Shown piece by piece: positions 15,555 through 23,989 of a stretch of DNA of 64,000 bases. The position numbers and the translations under genes are program-made. The number at the start of each line of letters is the position of its first letter. Positions within the stretch are counted from its first letter, which is position 1. The notes beneath the pieces are model-generated. The model was given only the letters and a program-made list of their open reading frames with translations, made no database searches and was not told the DNA's origin. Origin of the DNA: Rhodococcus antarcticus (GTDB taxonomy: Bacteria; Actinomycetota; Actinomycetes; Mycobacteriales; Mycobacteriaceae); assembly GCF_026153295.1 (NCBI RefSeq), contig NZ_CP110615.1:1302001-1366000 (forward strand), given 5' to 3'.

Positions 15555-17095
15555 CCGCCCCGGCACCCCAACCGCTGGCCCGGGGTGAGGCTCCCTTCGA
15601 CATGTCCGGCATCGAGCGGGACGCGACGGGTCTGGCCCACTACACCGGTCTGCCAGCATCGTTGACGGCGATGCTGCGTGCCAGCGTCGACCGCAACCCC
15701 GACGGTGAGGCCCTGGTCGAGGTGGTCGGCCCGCGGTTGACCTACCAGCAGCTGTGGGACCGCGCGGCCCGGGTCGCCGGTGGCCTCGTCGCCGCAGGGG
15801 TAGGTCGGGGCGACCGGGTGGCGAACTTGCTGCCCGCCGGTGTCGACTGGGTGCTGGGGTTCCTCGGCACCCAGCTCGCTGGGGCGGTCGCGGTGCCGGT
15901 GAACACCCGCTTCGCCCCACCGGAGGTCGACCACGTGCTCACCGACTCCGGTGCGGCAAGCGTGCTGCGGGTGGGCGAGCCGCTACCCGACGGGGAGCCG
16001 TTCGTCGCCGAGAATCAACAGCCCGGTGACCTTGCCGCCATTTTTTACACCAGCGGCACCACGGGGTCGCCCAAAGGGGCGATGACCAGCCACGAGAACT
16101 TCCTGTCCAACGTGGAGACCGCGATCCGGGTCATCGGGGTCAACCGGGCGGAGGGGTCCACGACCCGGAACCTGGTGTCGGTGCCGTTGTTCCACGTCAC
16201 CGGGTGCAACAGCCAGCTGCTCGTCCAGCTCGCCCTCGCCGGCACGACCGTGGTGCTGCCCACCTTCACCGTGACAGCGTTCCTGCGCACCCTGGTCCAG
16301 GAGCGCATCGACACTTTGGTCAGCGTCCCCGCTATCTACGCCCTGGCCCTGGCCCACAGCGACCTCGCGACGGTCGACGTGGGTGCGGTCCGTCAGCTGA
16401 CCTATGGTGGCGCCCCGATCGCACCGGCCCTGGTGCGTCGCCTGCAGGACACGTTCCCGGCCGCATCGGTCGGAAACGGGTTCGGGCTCACCGAGACCGC
16501 CTCCATCGCCACGTTCCTGCCCCACGACTGGGCCGCCGACCACGCCGACTCGGTCGGGTTCGCCGCCCCGGTGGTGGACCTGGCCCTGGAGGCGGTGGAC
16601 CCCGACACCGGGGTGGGTGAGCTCCTCGTCCGCGGCCCCAACGTCGTCCTGGGCTACTGGAACAACCCCGACGCCACCGCGGCGGCGTTCGACCACGGGT
16701 GGTTGCACACCGGGGACCTGGCCCGCGTCGAGGACGGGCTGGTCCACGTCGTCGACCGGGCCAAGGACATCATCAACCGGGGCGGTGAGAACGTGTACTC
16801 GGTGGAGGTGGAGAACGCCCTCGCCGGGGCACCCGGGGTGGCCGACGCCGCGGTCGTGGCGGTACCCGACGACGTCATGGGCGAGAAGGTGGGCGCCGTG
16901 ATCGTGACGGCAGCGGGGACACCGTTCGACGCCGAGGTGGTCGTCGACTACCTGCGCGAGCGCCTCGCCGAGTTCAAGGTGCCCCAGTTCTTCCACGTCC
17001 GCACCGACCCGCTGCCCCGCAACGCCGGCGGCAAGATCCTCAAGCGCACCCTGCGAGACACCACCCCGTGGGGACCACCAGTGCACGGCCGGTAG
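15551..17095 (+). CDS. AMP-forming acyl-CoA synthetase / ligase
   Basis: A 514-residue ANL-superfamily enzyme expected to activate a carboxylic acid with ATP and transfer it to CoA. Visible motifs are the P-loop IFYTSGTTGSPKGAMTSH (from about residue 164), PLFHVTGCN, the A5-type GNGFGLTETAS, GELLVRGPNVVLGYWNN, HTGDLARVEDG, VDRAKDIINRGGENVYSVEVE, and the C-terminal catalytic Lys in LPRNAGGKILKR. The substrate class is not clear; a fatty or aromatic acid is likely. A phosphotriesterase-family lactonase gene follows 138 bases downstream on the same strand, and the two could form one operon for lactone or ester breakdown (inference). Confidence 0.9.
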   Translation: MTAPAPQPLARGEAPFDMSGIERDATGLAHYTGLPASLTAMLRASVDRNPDGEALVEVVGPRLTYQQLWDRAARVAGGLVAAGVGRGDRVANLLPAGVDWVLGFLGTQLAGAVAVPVNTRFAPPEVDHVLTDSGAASVLRVGEPLPDGEPFVAENQQPGDLAAIFYTSGTTGSPKGAMTSHENFLSNVETAIRVIGVNRAEGSTTRNLVSVPLFHVTGCNSQLLVQLALAGTTVVLPTFTVTAFLRTLVQERIDTLVSVPAIYALALAHSDLATVDVGAVRQLTYGGAPIAPALVRRLQDTFPAASVGNGFGLTETASIATFLPHDWAADHADSVGFAAPVVDLALEAVDPDTGVGELLVRGPNVVLGYWNNPDATAAAFDHGWLHTGDLARVEDGLVHVVDRAKDIINRGGENVYSVEVENALAGAPGVADAAVVAVPDDVMGEKVGAVIVTAAGTPFDAEVVVDYLRERLAEFKVPQFFHVRTDPLPRNAGGKILKRTLRDTTPWGPPVHGR

Positions 17096-17233
17096 AGGTC
17101 GGGAGAAGCTGGACAGGTGGGCTGCGGCCCCGGCAGGACTGAGGTGCACCCCATCGACTTCTCCACCGGGGTGCGCGATGGTGGCACGACGATCGGTCCC
17201 CAGGGTGGTGACCGACTTCCTGGAGGAGGTCGC

Positions 17234-18214
17234 ATGGCGCAGGTTGCTTCGGTTCGCGGTCCGGTGGACACCGCTGAGCTGGGTTCCACGCTGATGCACG
17301 AGCACGTGTTCGTGCTGAGCACCGAGATCCTCGAGAACTACGGCGGCGACTGGTGGGACGAGGAAGCCCGGGTGACCGACGGGGTGGAGAAGCTGACGGC
17401 GCTGGTCGAGCGCGGGATCACGACGATCGTCGACCCGACCGTGATCGGCCTCGGCCGCTACATCCCCCGCGTCCAGCGCATCAACGAGCAAGTTCCCGGG
17501 CTGAACATCATCGTCGCCACCGGGCTGTACACCTTCGACGAGCTACCGCACTACTTCGGCTACCGGGGCCCGGGCACCCTGCTGGAGGGCCCTGAGCTGC
17601 TGGCGGACCTGTTCATCTCCGACATCCGCGAGGGCATCGCGGACACCGGGGTCAAGGCGGCGTTCCTGAAGTGCGTGGTCGAGGAGAAAGGCCTGACACC
17701 CGGTGTTGAACGGGTGGCGAGGGCGGTCGCGGCGACCCACCGCGAAACCGGTGTGCCGATCACCGTCCACACCAACGCCGCCCATGAGACCGGAACCATC
17801 GCCCTGGACCTGTTCGAGGCAGAGGGGGTGGACCTGACGAAGGTGGTGCTCGGCCACAGTGGTGACTCCAACGACCTGGACTACCTGCGACGGCTGATGG
17901 ACCGGGGGGCCACGATCGGCATGGACCGCTTCGGGCTGGACATGTTCAACCCGACTGCCGAACGGGTGGCGACCATCGCCGCCCTCGCGGCGGCGGGGTA
18001 CACCGACCGGATGGTCCTCGCCCACGACGCGGCCTGCTACATGGACTACTTCAGCGGGGCAGCCGCGCAGGACCTGCTGAACCAAGCCGCCCCGAACTGG
18101 AACTACAACCACATCTCCGACCACGTGCTGCCCGCGCTGCGGCAGGCCGGGGTCTCCGACCAGGACATCAACGCCATGCTTGTAGACAACCCACGCCGCT
18201 ACTTCGGCGGCTGA
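17234..18214 (+). CDS. Phosphotriesterase-family metal hydrolase (lactonase-like)
   Basis: A 326-residue amidohydrolase-fold enzyme of the phosphotriesterase (PTE/PLL) family. The binuclear metal site is complete: HEH in TLMHEHVFV (His22, His24), the carbamylated Lys146 in AAFLKCVVEEKG, His179 in PITVHTNAA, His208 in VVLGHSGD, and Asp265 in LAHDAACY. Most such bacterial proteins are lactonases, some active on acyl-homoserine lactones, with weak phosphotriesterase activity. The ATG at 17234 is fixed by GGAGGAGGT seven bases upstream. It has no signal peptide, so it is cytoplasmic. It probably acts with the upstream acyl-CoA synthetase on a ring-opened acid. Confidence 0.9.
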   Translation: MAQVASVRGPVDTAELGSTLMHEHVFVLSTEILENYGGDWWDEEARVTDGVEKLTALVERGITTIVDPTVIGLGRYIPRVQRINEQVPGLNIIVATGLYTFDELPHYFGYRGPGTLLEGPELLADLFISDIREGIADTGVKAAFLKCVVEEKGLTPGVERVARAVAATHRETGVPITVHTNAAHETGTIALDLFEAEGVDLTKVVLGHSGDSNDLDYLRRLMDRGATIGMDRFGLDMFNPTAERVATIAALAAAGYTDRMVLAHDAACYMDYFSGAAAQDLLNQAAPNWNYNHISDHVLPALRQAGVSDQDINAMLVDNPRRYFGG

Positions 18215-18269
18215 GCCACCAACCTCAGGGCTGGGCGCTCAGGTGTCCCACGGGAGGATCGTCCACCGG

Positions 18270-18659
18270 TCAGATCGGCGTGGACCAGCTCGCCAGACGT
18301 TCGGCGATCTCCGGAACGAGGAGGGATCCATCGACCACGTCCAGGAAGAATCGTTCGCCGACCTCGGGTGAGGGTGCGCGCAGCGCGAGGTCGTTGAACC
18401 GCAGGAACAGCTTGGTAGCCGCCCACTCCATGCGCTTGTTGCCGTCCACGAGAGCGTGGTTGCGGGTCAGTGAGTGCATCAGTGCCGCTGCCTGCACCAG
18501 CACCGTTGGGTAGGCGGGTTCGCCGAAGACGCTGGCCTGTGGCCGCATCAGCGCGGAGTCGAGCAGGCCGGCGTCGGCGATCAAGAAATCTGTGTCCTCC
18601 TCGGCCATCAGCGCAATACCGAGCTCGGTGACGTCCTCCAGGGTGAGGAAGTAGGTCAC
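18270..18659 (-). CDS. doc: Doc-type (Fic fold) toxin
   Basis: A 129-residue Doc-family toxin. The start LTLEDVTELGIALMAEEDT, the helix GLLDSALMRPQASVFG, and the Fic/Doc active site HALVDGNKRMEWAATKLFL are all present. The loop deviates from the standard HxFx(D/E)(A/G)NKR only by Leu in place of Phe; His, Asp, Asn, Lys and Arg are kept. Doc proteins phosphorylate EF-Tu and stop translation. The GTG start at 18659 overlaps the antitoxin stop (GTGA 18656-18659), so the toxin depends on antitoxin translation. The promoter-proximal partner is a ribbon-helix-helix protein, not a Phd. Confidence 0.9.
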   Translation of the reverse strand: MTYFLTLEDVTELGIALMAEEDTDFLIADAGLLDSALMRPQASVFGEPAYPTVLVQAAALMHSLTRNHALVDGNKRMEWAATKLFLRFNDLALRAPSPEVGERFFLDVVDGSLLVPEIAERLASWSTPI

Positions 18660-18847
18660 TGGGCAAGGCGGTGCAGCAGCTCGCGGTCCTCGTCGAGGAT
18701 GTGCCGGATGAGCCGGGCACGCCGCTCGCCGTGCAGCATCTGTCGGATCCCGTCGATGGCGGCCTGCTGCATCGACGTGCTGTGCACAGTGGCGTAGATA
18801 CGCAGGGCTTCCGTGTCCTCGTCGGTGAGCCGAAGATTCATTGCCAT
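18656..18847 (-). CDS. Ribbon-helix-helix antitoxin partner of Doc
   Basis: A 63-residue protein. MNLRLTDEDTEALRIYATVH is the N-terminal strand and first helix of a CopG/Arc-type ribbon-helix-helix domain, followed by STSMQQAAIDGIRQMLH (second helix). The C-terminal part RLIRHILDEDRELLHRLAQ is a charged helix that likely wraps the toxin. The ATG at 18847 is chosen because it gives the minimal RHH N-terminus; a second ATG two codons later is possible. The repeated GTACC sites directly in front of the gene are the expected autoregulatory operator. Confidence 0.87.
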   Translation of the reverse strand: MAMNLRLTDEDTEALRIYATVHSTSMQQAAIDGIRQMLHGERRARLIRHILDEDRELLHRLAQ

Positions 18848-18873
18848 GTACCGACGGTACCACCCGCGGTACC
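18848..18873. promoter_or_regulatory. Probable operator: three GTACC units, two as palindromic GGTACC
   Basis: GTACC occurs at 18848, 18857 and 18869; the last two are full GGTACC palindromes (18856-18861 and 18868-18873), 12 bases apart. They lie immediately upstream of the antitoxin start, where RHH antitoxins normally bind their own promoter. The divergent acetyltransferase gene starts 45 bases further on and may share the control. Confidence 0.6.
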
Positions 18874-18917
18874 ATAGTTGGCTCGCGTTTCGCGCGCACA
18901 CGTCATCCCTGCAGGAC

Positions 18918-19751
18918 GTGACAGGAGTCGGCTCAATTCGCGCGGCGGTGCCACACGATGCTCCGGCCTTGGGCGATGTCCACGTGGCCTGCTGGCGTGA
19001 GGCTTACGTGCACCTGCTCTCCCCGGCCTTCCTCGCGGCACAGGATGTCCACCAGCGCCGCCGACACTGGGCCCAACGCCTGGCGGCCCCAGGCCCCGGC
19101 CTTGCCCTCGTGGCTGTGGTCGACGACCAGATCGTTGGCTCGGCGTCGGCCGCCCCCAGCCGCGACAAGCCACCCGTCCGCGAGGTGGAGCTCGTCGGCC
19201 TCTACCTGCTCGCCGCCCACCAGGGCACGGGCCTCGGCCAAGCCCTGCTCTACGCCGCACTCGGGGACCAACCCGCCTCGTTGTGGATGGCCCAGCACAA
19301 TTTACGCGCCCGCGCTTTCTACGCCCGCAACGGCTTTACCCCCGACGGTGCCCACAAGGTCGAACCCTCACGGGAGCACCTGGACGGTTACCTGCCTGCA
19401 CCTCACGGAGACCGGCCGCGGGCTCGATCATCGCCAGCCCGAGGCCTGGGCTTGCTCAGCGGTGAGGTCGATCGGATCGCCGTCGGCGTGGGCCCAAATC
19501 CGCACACTGACGGGGGCCCGACCCGCGTCCGGGACTGGGGCTTGTGCCGCCACCTCCAGCGGCTCCAGATGTGGAGCGTCACAGTTGATTTTCACAGGTC
19601 GAGCGCTGCAATCCGATTGCAAGCCGACCACGTCACCGTAGGTCGACCGAGGCGCTGTCCGACCGGGCTGCGTCCGACCGGGCTGAAGGAGCGCAGATGC
19701 GGGCCGTCACCGAACGTCGTGAGTTGTCGAGCATCGCCTACGGGTTCATAG
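18918..19751 (+). CDS. GNAT family N-acetyltransferase with aberrant C-terminus
   Basis: The first 155 or so residues form a GNAT domain: IRAAVPHDAPALGDVHVACW, LALVAVVDDQIVGSASAAP, ELVGLYLLAAHQGTGLGQAL (the acetyl-CoA loop, Q-G-T-G-L-G), and LWMAQHNLRARAFYARNGF. Typical members end about ten residues after this, but here the frame runs on about 120 more codons of Arg/Pro-rich sequence and into the next gene by 55 bases. Conserved sequence stops near 19387. A frameshift or recombination probably replaced the native end. The GTG at 18918 has AGGAC close upstream. It is divergent from the Doc module. Confidence 0.6.
   Translation: MTGVGSIRAAVPHDAPALGDVHVACWREAYVHLLSPAFLAAQDVHQRRRHWAQRLAAPGPGLALVAVVDDQIVGSASAAPSRDKPPVREVELVGLYLLAAHQGTGLGQALLYAALGDQPASLWMAQHNLRARAFYARNGFTPDGAHKVEPSREHLDGYLPAPHGDRPRARSSPARGLGLLSGEVDRIAVGVGPNPHTDGGPTRVRDWGLCRHLQRLQMWSVTVDFHRSSAAIRLQADHVTVGRPRRCPTGLRPTGLKERRCGPSPNVVSCRASPTGS
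19428..19631 (-). other. Possible small-protein remnant (DUF6907-like) in the gap after the GNAT domain
   Basis: The minus-strand frame reads VSVRIWAHADGDPIDLTAEQA before ending abruptly. This resembles the end of DUF6907-type actinobacterial proteins, which finish with LTPEQAxxLAxxLL. The expected last helix is missing. The match is weak. Confidence 0.25.
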
Positions 19752-20707
19752 CCTCGAAGGCGTTGTTCGCCGCACTGGGGGTCGACCTGTTCACCCACCT
19801 GGCCGCTGGGCCGCGCACCACCGCCGAGCTGTCAGAGGCCACCGGTATCGCGGCGCACCGGCTGGAGACGCTGCTGCACGCGCTGTCGTCGATAGGCGTG
19901 ATCGTCGCCGAAGGGCAGTCCTTCACCAACGCGCCTGCGTCCCAGCGGTACTTGGTGCGGGGCGCACCTTCCGACTTCGGCGAGTACTTCCGCCTCCAGG
20001 TCGCCCAGCAGATCTACCCGGCGCTGGTGCACTTGGACGCCGGACTGGCTGGCACCGGAGTGGCGTTCGACACGTTCGCCGACCTGCTGTCGCGGCCCGA
20101 GGAAGCCCGCACGTTCACCGCCGCTCAGCACGCCGGGTCGCGCGCCGCGGCACGCGTTCTTGCCGAACGGACTCCGCTGGGGGGCGCGCGCACGATGCTC
20201 GACGTGGGGGGCGGCAGCGGGGCGTTCTCTATTGCCCTGTGCGCACGTAACCCGCGCCTCACGGCGACTGTCCTGGACTTCCCGGCCGTGCTCGACGTTG
20301 CCAGGACCTACCGTGACGAGGCCGGCCTCAGCGCGCGCATTGACCTGCTGCCCGGCGACGCCGTGCAGACGCCGTGGCCGTCTGACCAGGACGTCGTCCT
20401 GCTGTCCTACCTTCTGAGCGCGCTGGGTGACGCCGAGATCGACGTCGTGCTCGCGAGAGCGCAGACCTCGCTGGCACCTGGCGGCCTGCTGATCGTCCAT
20501 GACTTCATGCTCGACGACGCCGCGCCAGGGCCCGAGTTCGCCGCACTCTGGTTCCTGCAGTACCTCGCGTACCGCAGCGACGGAGTCTCATTCTCCGCCG
20601 ACGCCCTCTCCGGGCGGCTGCGCGACCACGGCTTCGTGCCTGCGCCCAGCGAGGTGCTGATCCCCGAGACGACCAAGACGATCCTGTCCAGCAAGGCATC
20701 GACATGA
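19697..20707 (+). CDS. SAM-dependent methyltransferase, O-methyltransferase family 2 type
   Basis: A 336-residue protein. An N-terminal winged-helix dimerisation domain (SIAYGFIASKALFAALGVD, then TTAELSEATGIAAHRLETLL) is followed by a Rossmann methyltransferase domain with motif I LDVGGGSGAFSIAL, the acidic LDFPAVLDVAR, and APGGLLIVHDFMLDD. This is the architecture of plant and bacterial O-methyltransferases and BchU-like enzymes. The usual catalytic H-D-W-D-D-E region is replaced by SALGDAEI, so the general-base His is missing; it may be a C- or N-methyltransferase or not use base catalysis. Its stop overlaps the LLM oxidoreductase start (ATGA 20704-20707). Confidence 0.87.
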   Translation: MRAVTERRELSSIAYGFIASKALFAALGVDLFTHLAAGPRTTAELSEATGIAAHRLETLLHALSSIGVIVAEGQSFTNAPASQRYLVRGAPSDFGEYFRLQVAQQIYPALVHLDAGLAGTGVAFDTFADLLSRPEEARTFTAAQHAGSRAAARVLAERTPLGGARTMLDVGGGSGAFSIALCARNPRLTATVLDFPAVLDVARTYRDEAGLSARIDLLPGDAVQTPWPSDQDVVLLSYLLSALGDAEIDVVLARAQTSLAPGGLLIVHDFMLDDAAPGPEFAALWFLQYLAYRSDGVSFSADALSGRLRDHGFVPAPSEVLIPETTKTILSSKAST

Positions 20708-21657
20708 GACTTGCCGTCGGCCTGACCCCGCTCGAGACCAGGCGCGACGTCGTGCTGCACGTCGCCACCCGCGCCGAATCACTCGGCTACGACGCGTTCT
20801 TCCTGGCCGAGGGGTGGGGGCACGATGCGTCGGTGCTGCTGGCTGAGGTCGCCACCCGGACCAGCCGGATCTGGATCGGGACGGGCGTGCTGAACGTCTG
20901 GGGTCGCAGCGCCGCGCAGATGGCCATGCTCGCGACAAGCTTGCACGAGATCTCGCACGGACGGTTCGTCCTTGGCATGGGTGCGGGCAGCCCGGCGCTG
21001 GCCGAGGGCCTGCACGACGTGCCGTTCCGCGCGCCGGTGCTTCGGCTCGCGGCGGTGGTCCGTCAGGTACGCGCGCTGCTCGACGGCGAGCGAGTAGCGC
21101 CGGCCGGCGGTGGGCGCGGGCTGCGGCTGGCTGTCGGCCCGTCCCCGGTCCCGATCATGCTGGCCGGGCTCGGGCCTGCCGCGATCCGAGTGTGCGGCGA
21201 GGTGGCGGACAGCTGGGGACCGTTCCTGTTCCCGGTCTCCGCGCTGCAGGACGGGGTCCAGCTGTTGGAAGACGGCGCCATCGGCCGGACGCTGCCGCAG
21301 GTGTGTCCGTTCATTCCGGCGGCGGTGTCACCCGACCCGGCAGAAGCCAGGGCGCTGGCGTCATGGTGGGTCCAGTTCTACCTGACCAGCATGGGGCCGC
21401 TCTACGCCACCCGGCTGCGGCAGCTCGGATTCGCCGCGGCCGTCGACGAGGTCATGTCCGGGACCGGGCACACGCCGGAAGTCCTGCTGGACGAGCTGAC
21501 GCTGTGGGGCGCCGCCGCCGCCGCCCGGCAGGGACTGGAACGCTGGCACGCTGCAGGCACCGACATGCCGATCGTCACCCTCCCGCCAAACCAGAGCGTC
21601 GACGAGCTCGACTACATCCTCGACGCCTTCGCCCCCGCCGTCGGGCCGAGCCCCTGA
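20704..21657 (+). CDS. LLM-class (F420-dependent-type) oxidoreductase
   Basis: A 317-residue luciferase-like monooxygenase-fold protein. Typical stretches are LETRRDVVLHVATRAESLGYDAFFLAEGWGHD, RIWIGTGVLNVWGRSAAQMAM, SHGRFVLGMGAGSPALAEG, and PVPIMLAGLGPAAIRVCGEVADSWG. In Actinobacteria most proteins of this type use coenzyme F420; FMN cannot be excluded from sequence alone. The ATG at 20704 overlaps the methyltransferase stop, and with no space for a promoter the two enzymes very likely act in one modification pathway, for example reduction plus methylation of a small molecule (inference). No further pathway gene is adjacent. Confidence 0.88.
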   Translation: MRLAVGLTPLETRRDVVLHVATRAESLGYDAFFLAEGWGHDASVLLAEVATRTSRIWIGTGVLNVWGRSAAQMAMLATSLHEISHGRFVLGMGAGSPALAEGLHDVPFRAPVLRLAAVVRQVRALLDGERVAPAGGGRGLRLAVGPSPVPIMLAGLGPAAIRVCGEVADSWGPFLFPVSALQDGVQLLEDGAIGRTLPQVCPFIPAAVSPDPAEARALASWWVQFYLTSMGPLYATRLRQLGFAAAVDEVMSGTGHTPEVLLDELTLWGAAAAARQGLERWHAAGTDMPIVTLPPNQSVDELDYILDAFAPAVGPSP

Positions 21658-21709
21658 TGTTTGGTGTCGTTCGCCGAGGTGATGGTTTTCGCGTGATCTT
21701 GGTGTCGGG

Positions 21710-22175
21710 TCAGGCGCTGAGCGTCGGCACAGTGGTCGGGGTGGGCACCTCCTGCTCGGTGGCGGGTCGGGGTCGGCTGCGGGTGAGGACGTCGCGGCCG
21801 AGGTAGCGGCGGCCTTCGGTCCACTCCTCGTGCTGCTCGGCCAGCACGGCGCCCACGAGGCGGATGAGGGAGTCGCGGTCGGGGAAGATACCAATGACGT
21901 CGATACGGCAGCGGATCTCCCGGTTCAGGCGTTCCTGGGTGTTGTTGGACCAGATCTGGCGCCAGATCTCCGGGGGGAGGTTGGTGAAGACGAGGGCGTC
22001 GGCGCGGGCGGTGTCCAGGCGGCCGGCGACCTTGGGCTGCTTGTTCGACCAAGGCGTCCAGGACCCTGTTGTTCTGGGCCTTGACCGAGGCTGCGTCTTG
22101 TTGGTCGTAGACCGAGTGCAGCAGTGCCCGCACCCACGGGCAGGCGTCTCCGGTGGAGCCGGATCCGGTTTTCGG
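21710..22175 (-). pseudogene. IS256-family transposase C-terminal relic
   Basis: On the minus strand one frame reads ALLHSVYDQQDAASVKAQNN and RVLDALVEQ; after a frame change come WRQIWSNNTQERLNREIR, CRIDVIGIFPDRDSLIRLVG, AVLAEQHEEWTEGRRYLG and a natural stop at 21710. These are the last 150 residues of an IS256 (mutator-type) transposase, including the region around the third acidic catalytic residue. The N-terminal 250 residues are missing and part of the PKV-type segment is lost at the frameshift near 22040. No intact terminal inverted repeat was recognised. Confidence 0.8.
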
Positions 22176-22592
22176 GCCCGTGGGTCTGAGAACCACGCCG
22201 CGATAGTGGGTCGTGCCCCCGGATGCGTCGAGCGACCGGCGGAGATTCAGCTCGGTTACGAGGCGAAATAGCGGGCCAACGGATCGCACGGTTCCATGGG
22301 CGCTGGCTCAGACCAAGCAACACATCGAGCAACATCCGCCGGTCGTCACCTGCAACGCGTTGATTGCGATCACAGGCGATGGTTCTGCACGCATTCTGCG
22401 TAGACGACGGTGCCTGCGGATCATCACTGCAGGTCAAGCGTGGTGCGCGATACTGGGATTGAATCAGGACCCGGCCTGTTTACGGTTCTGGTGTCTGACC
22501 TGCAGAAACTGCCCCTGATCAGGCATAACGCCCCGTTGGTCGTGGTGACACTGGTGGACATGGGGTGACTCGGTTGTTCCCTCGGATCGCAC
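22176..22592. other. Region between IS256 relic and integrase
   Basis: No gene is supported. It contains GTTCTGCACG-C-ATTCTGC at 22382-22399, which matches 17 of 18 bases of the element at 14933-14950. Such repeats upstream of an integrase could be arm-type binding sites or an att-site relic. No tRNA was found. Confidence 0.35.
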
Positions 22593-23825
22593 GTGGATCG
22601 CACGAGGCGAGGAGTGGTGGTGGCCGGGAAGGCGAATCACCGGGGTTTCGGTTACGTCCGAAGGTTACCGTCGCGCCGGTTTCAGGCGTCTTACGTGGGT
22701 CCTGACCTTGTTCGTCACACGGGTCTGGAGACGTTCGCGGCGAAGCTTGATGCGGAGGCGTGGCTGGGTGGGGAGCAGCGGCGCCTGGCCACGGAGACGT
22801 GGGTGGCGCCGAGCCTGCGCACCGCGGAGGCGTGGCTGGGTGGGGAGCAGCGGCGCCTGGCCACGGAGACGTGGGTGGCGCCGAGCCTGCGCACCGCGGA
22901 GGCGCTGGTGGTGGTGGTGCCGGTGACGGTGGGGGAGTACGCGGCGTCGTGGTTGGCGCGGCGGGATCTGAAGCCGAGGGCCCGGGTGCACTACCAGTCG
23001 TTGCTGGACCGGCAGATCCTGCCGACGTTCGGGCGCAAGACCCTGGCGCAGGTGACACCGCGGCAGGTCGCGGACTGGCACCACACCCTGGACGAGTCCC
23101 GCCCGACGTTGCGGGCGCATGCGTACGGGTTGTTGAAGGCGATGTTCAACTCCGCGGTCGCCGAGGACGAGTGCACGGTCAACCCGTGCCGGGTCCGCGG
23201 GGCGAGCGCGACCAAACGGGTGGCGGCGGTGCGTCCGGCGTCCTTGGAGGAGCTGGGTTGGCTGGTGGCGGCGATGCCAGCGCGCTACCGGGTGATGACC
23301 TTGTTGGCGGCGTGGTGTGCGTTGCGGTTCGGGGAGCTCACCGAGCTCCGCCGCAAAGACGTCGACCTCACCACCGGGGTGCTCCGGGTGCGTCGGGGGG
23401 TGGCCCGCGCCGACGGCGTCATCGTCGTCGGCACACCGAAGTCCGACGCCGGCAAACGGGACGTCGCCATCCCCCCACACATCATCGGACTCCTCACCGA
23501 CCACCTCGACCAGCTCCAGGACCGGGGGCAGAACGCCCTGCTGTTCCCCTCCGCCGGGGACCCGACCAAGCACCTCGCCCCCGCCACGTTGTACCGGGTG
23601 TTCTACACAGCAAGGGTGGCCGCGGGGCGCCCTGATCTGCGGTGGCACGACCTGCGCCACACCGGGGCCGTCCTCGCCGCCGCCACCGGCGCCACCCTCG
23701 CCGAGCTCATGAGCCGACTCGGACACTCCAGCCCGGCTGCCGCGATGCGCTAACAACACGCCGCCGCCGGCCGCGACCACCAGATCGCCGCCGCCCTGTC
23801 CGCCCTCGCCGCGGTCGAGCGGTAA
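22593..23825 (+). pseudogene. Tyrosine recombinase/integrase inactivated at the catalytic tyrosine
   Basis: A phage-type tyrosine integrase. The N-terminal arm-binding part (GFGYVRRLPSRRFQASYVGPD) and SAM-like domain (VGEYAASWLARRDLKPRARV) precede a catalytic domain with Arg I in WCALRFGELTELRR, the beta-hairpin Lys in GTPKSDAGKRD, and HDLRHTGAVLAAATG and LGHSSPAAAMR. The next codon, TAA at 23751-23753, stands where the nucleophilic Tyr of R-Y-QHA belongs (TAC expected); QHAAAGRDHQIAAALSALA follows in frame to a second stop at 23825. A 72-bp tandem duplication also repeats 24 residues in the N-terminal part. The start is one of several GTG codons at 22593-22623. Confidence 0.85.
22752..22895 (+). 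repeat. Exact 72-bp tandem duplication inside the integrase gene
   Basis: 22752-22823 and 22824-22895 are identical, and the first nine bases recur a third time at 22896. The in-frame duplication doubles AEAWLGGEQRRLATETWVAP plus four residues. Perfect identity implies a recent event. Confidence 0.95.
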
Positions 23826-23989
23826 CGAACCGCGGCAAAGCACTCCCGGCTCAGCCCGTTCGTTTTAGGAGCAGCCTGCCCGTGTCGTGAGGCACCCTCT
23901 TACCGGACACCAAGCCGGACAAGCGCTAGAGGAAACGCGCTGATGCGCAGTCACCTTTAGGCGTCTGCTGCCCGCCCGGGCAAGCAGGC

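Noticed and set aside
15983-17491. Minus-strand frame of 502 codons opposite the acyl-CoA synthetase
   Set aside because: Shadow frame: Val/Gly/Asp/His-rich with no domain, while the plus strand has all ANL motifs.
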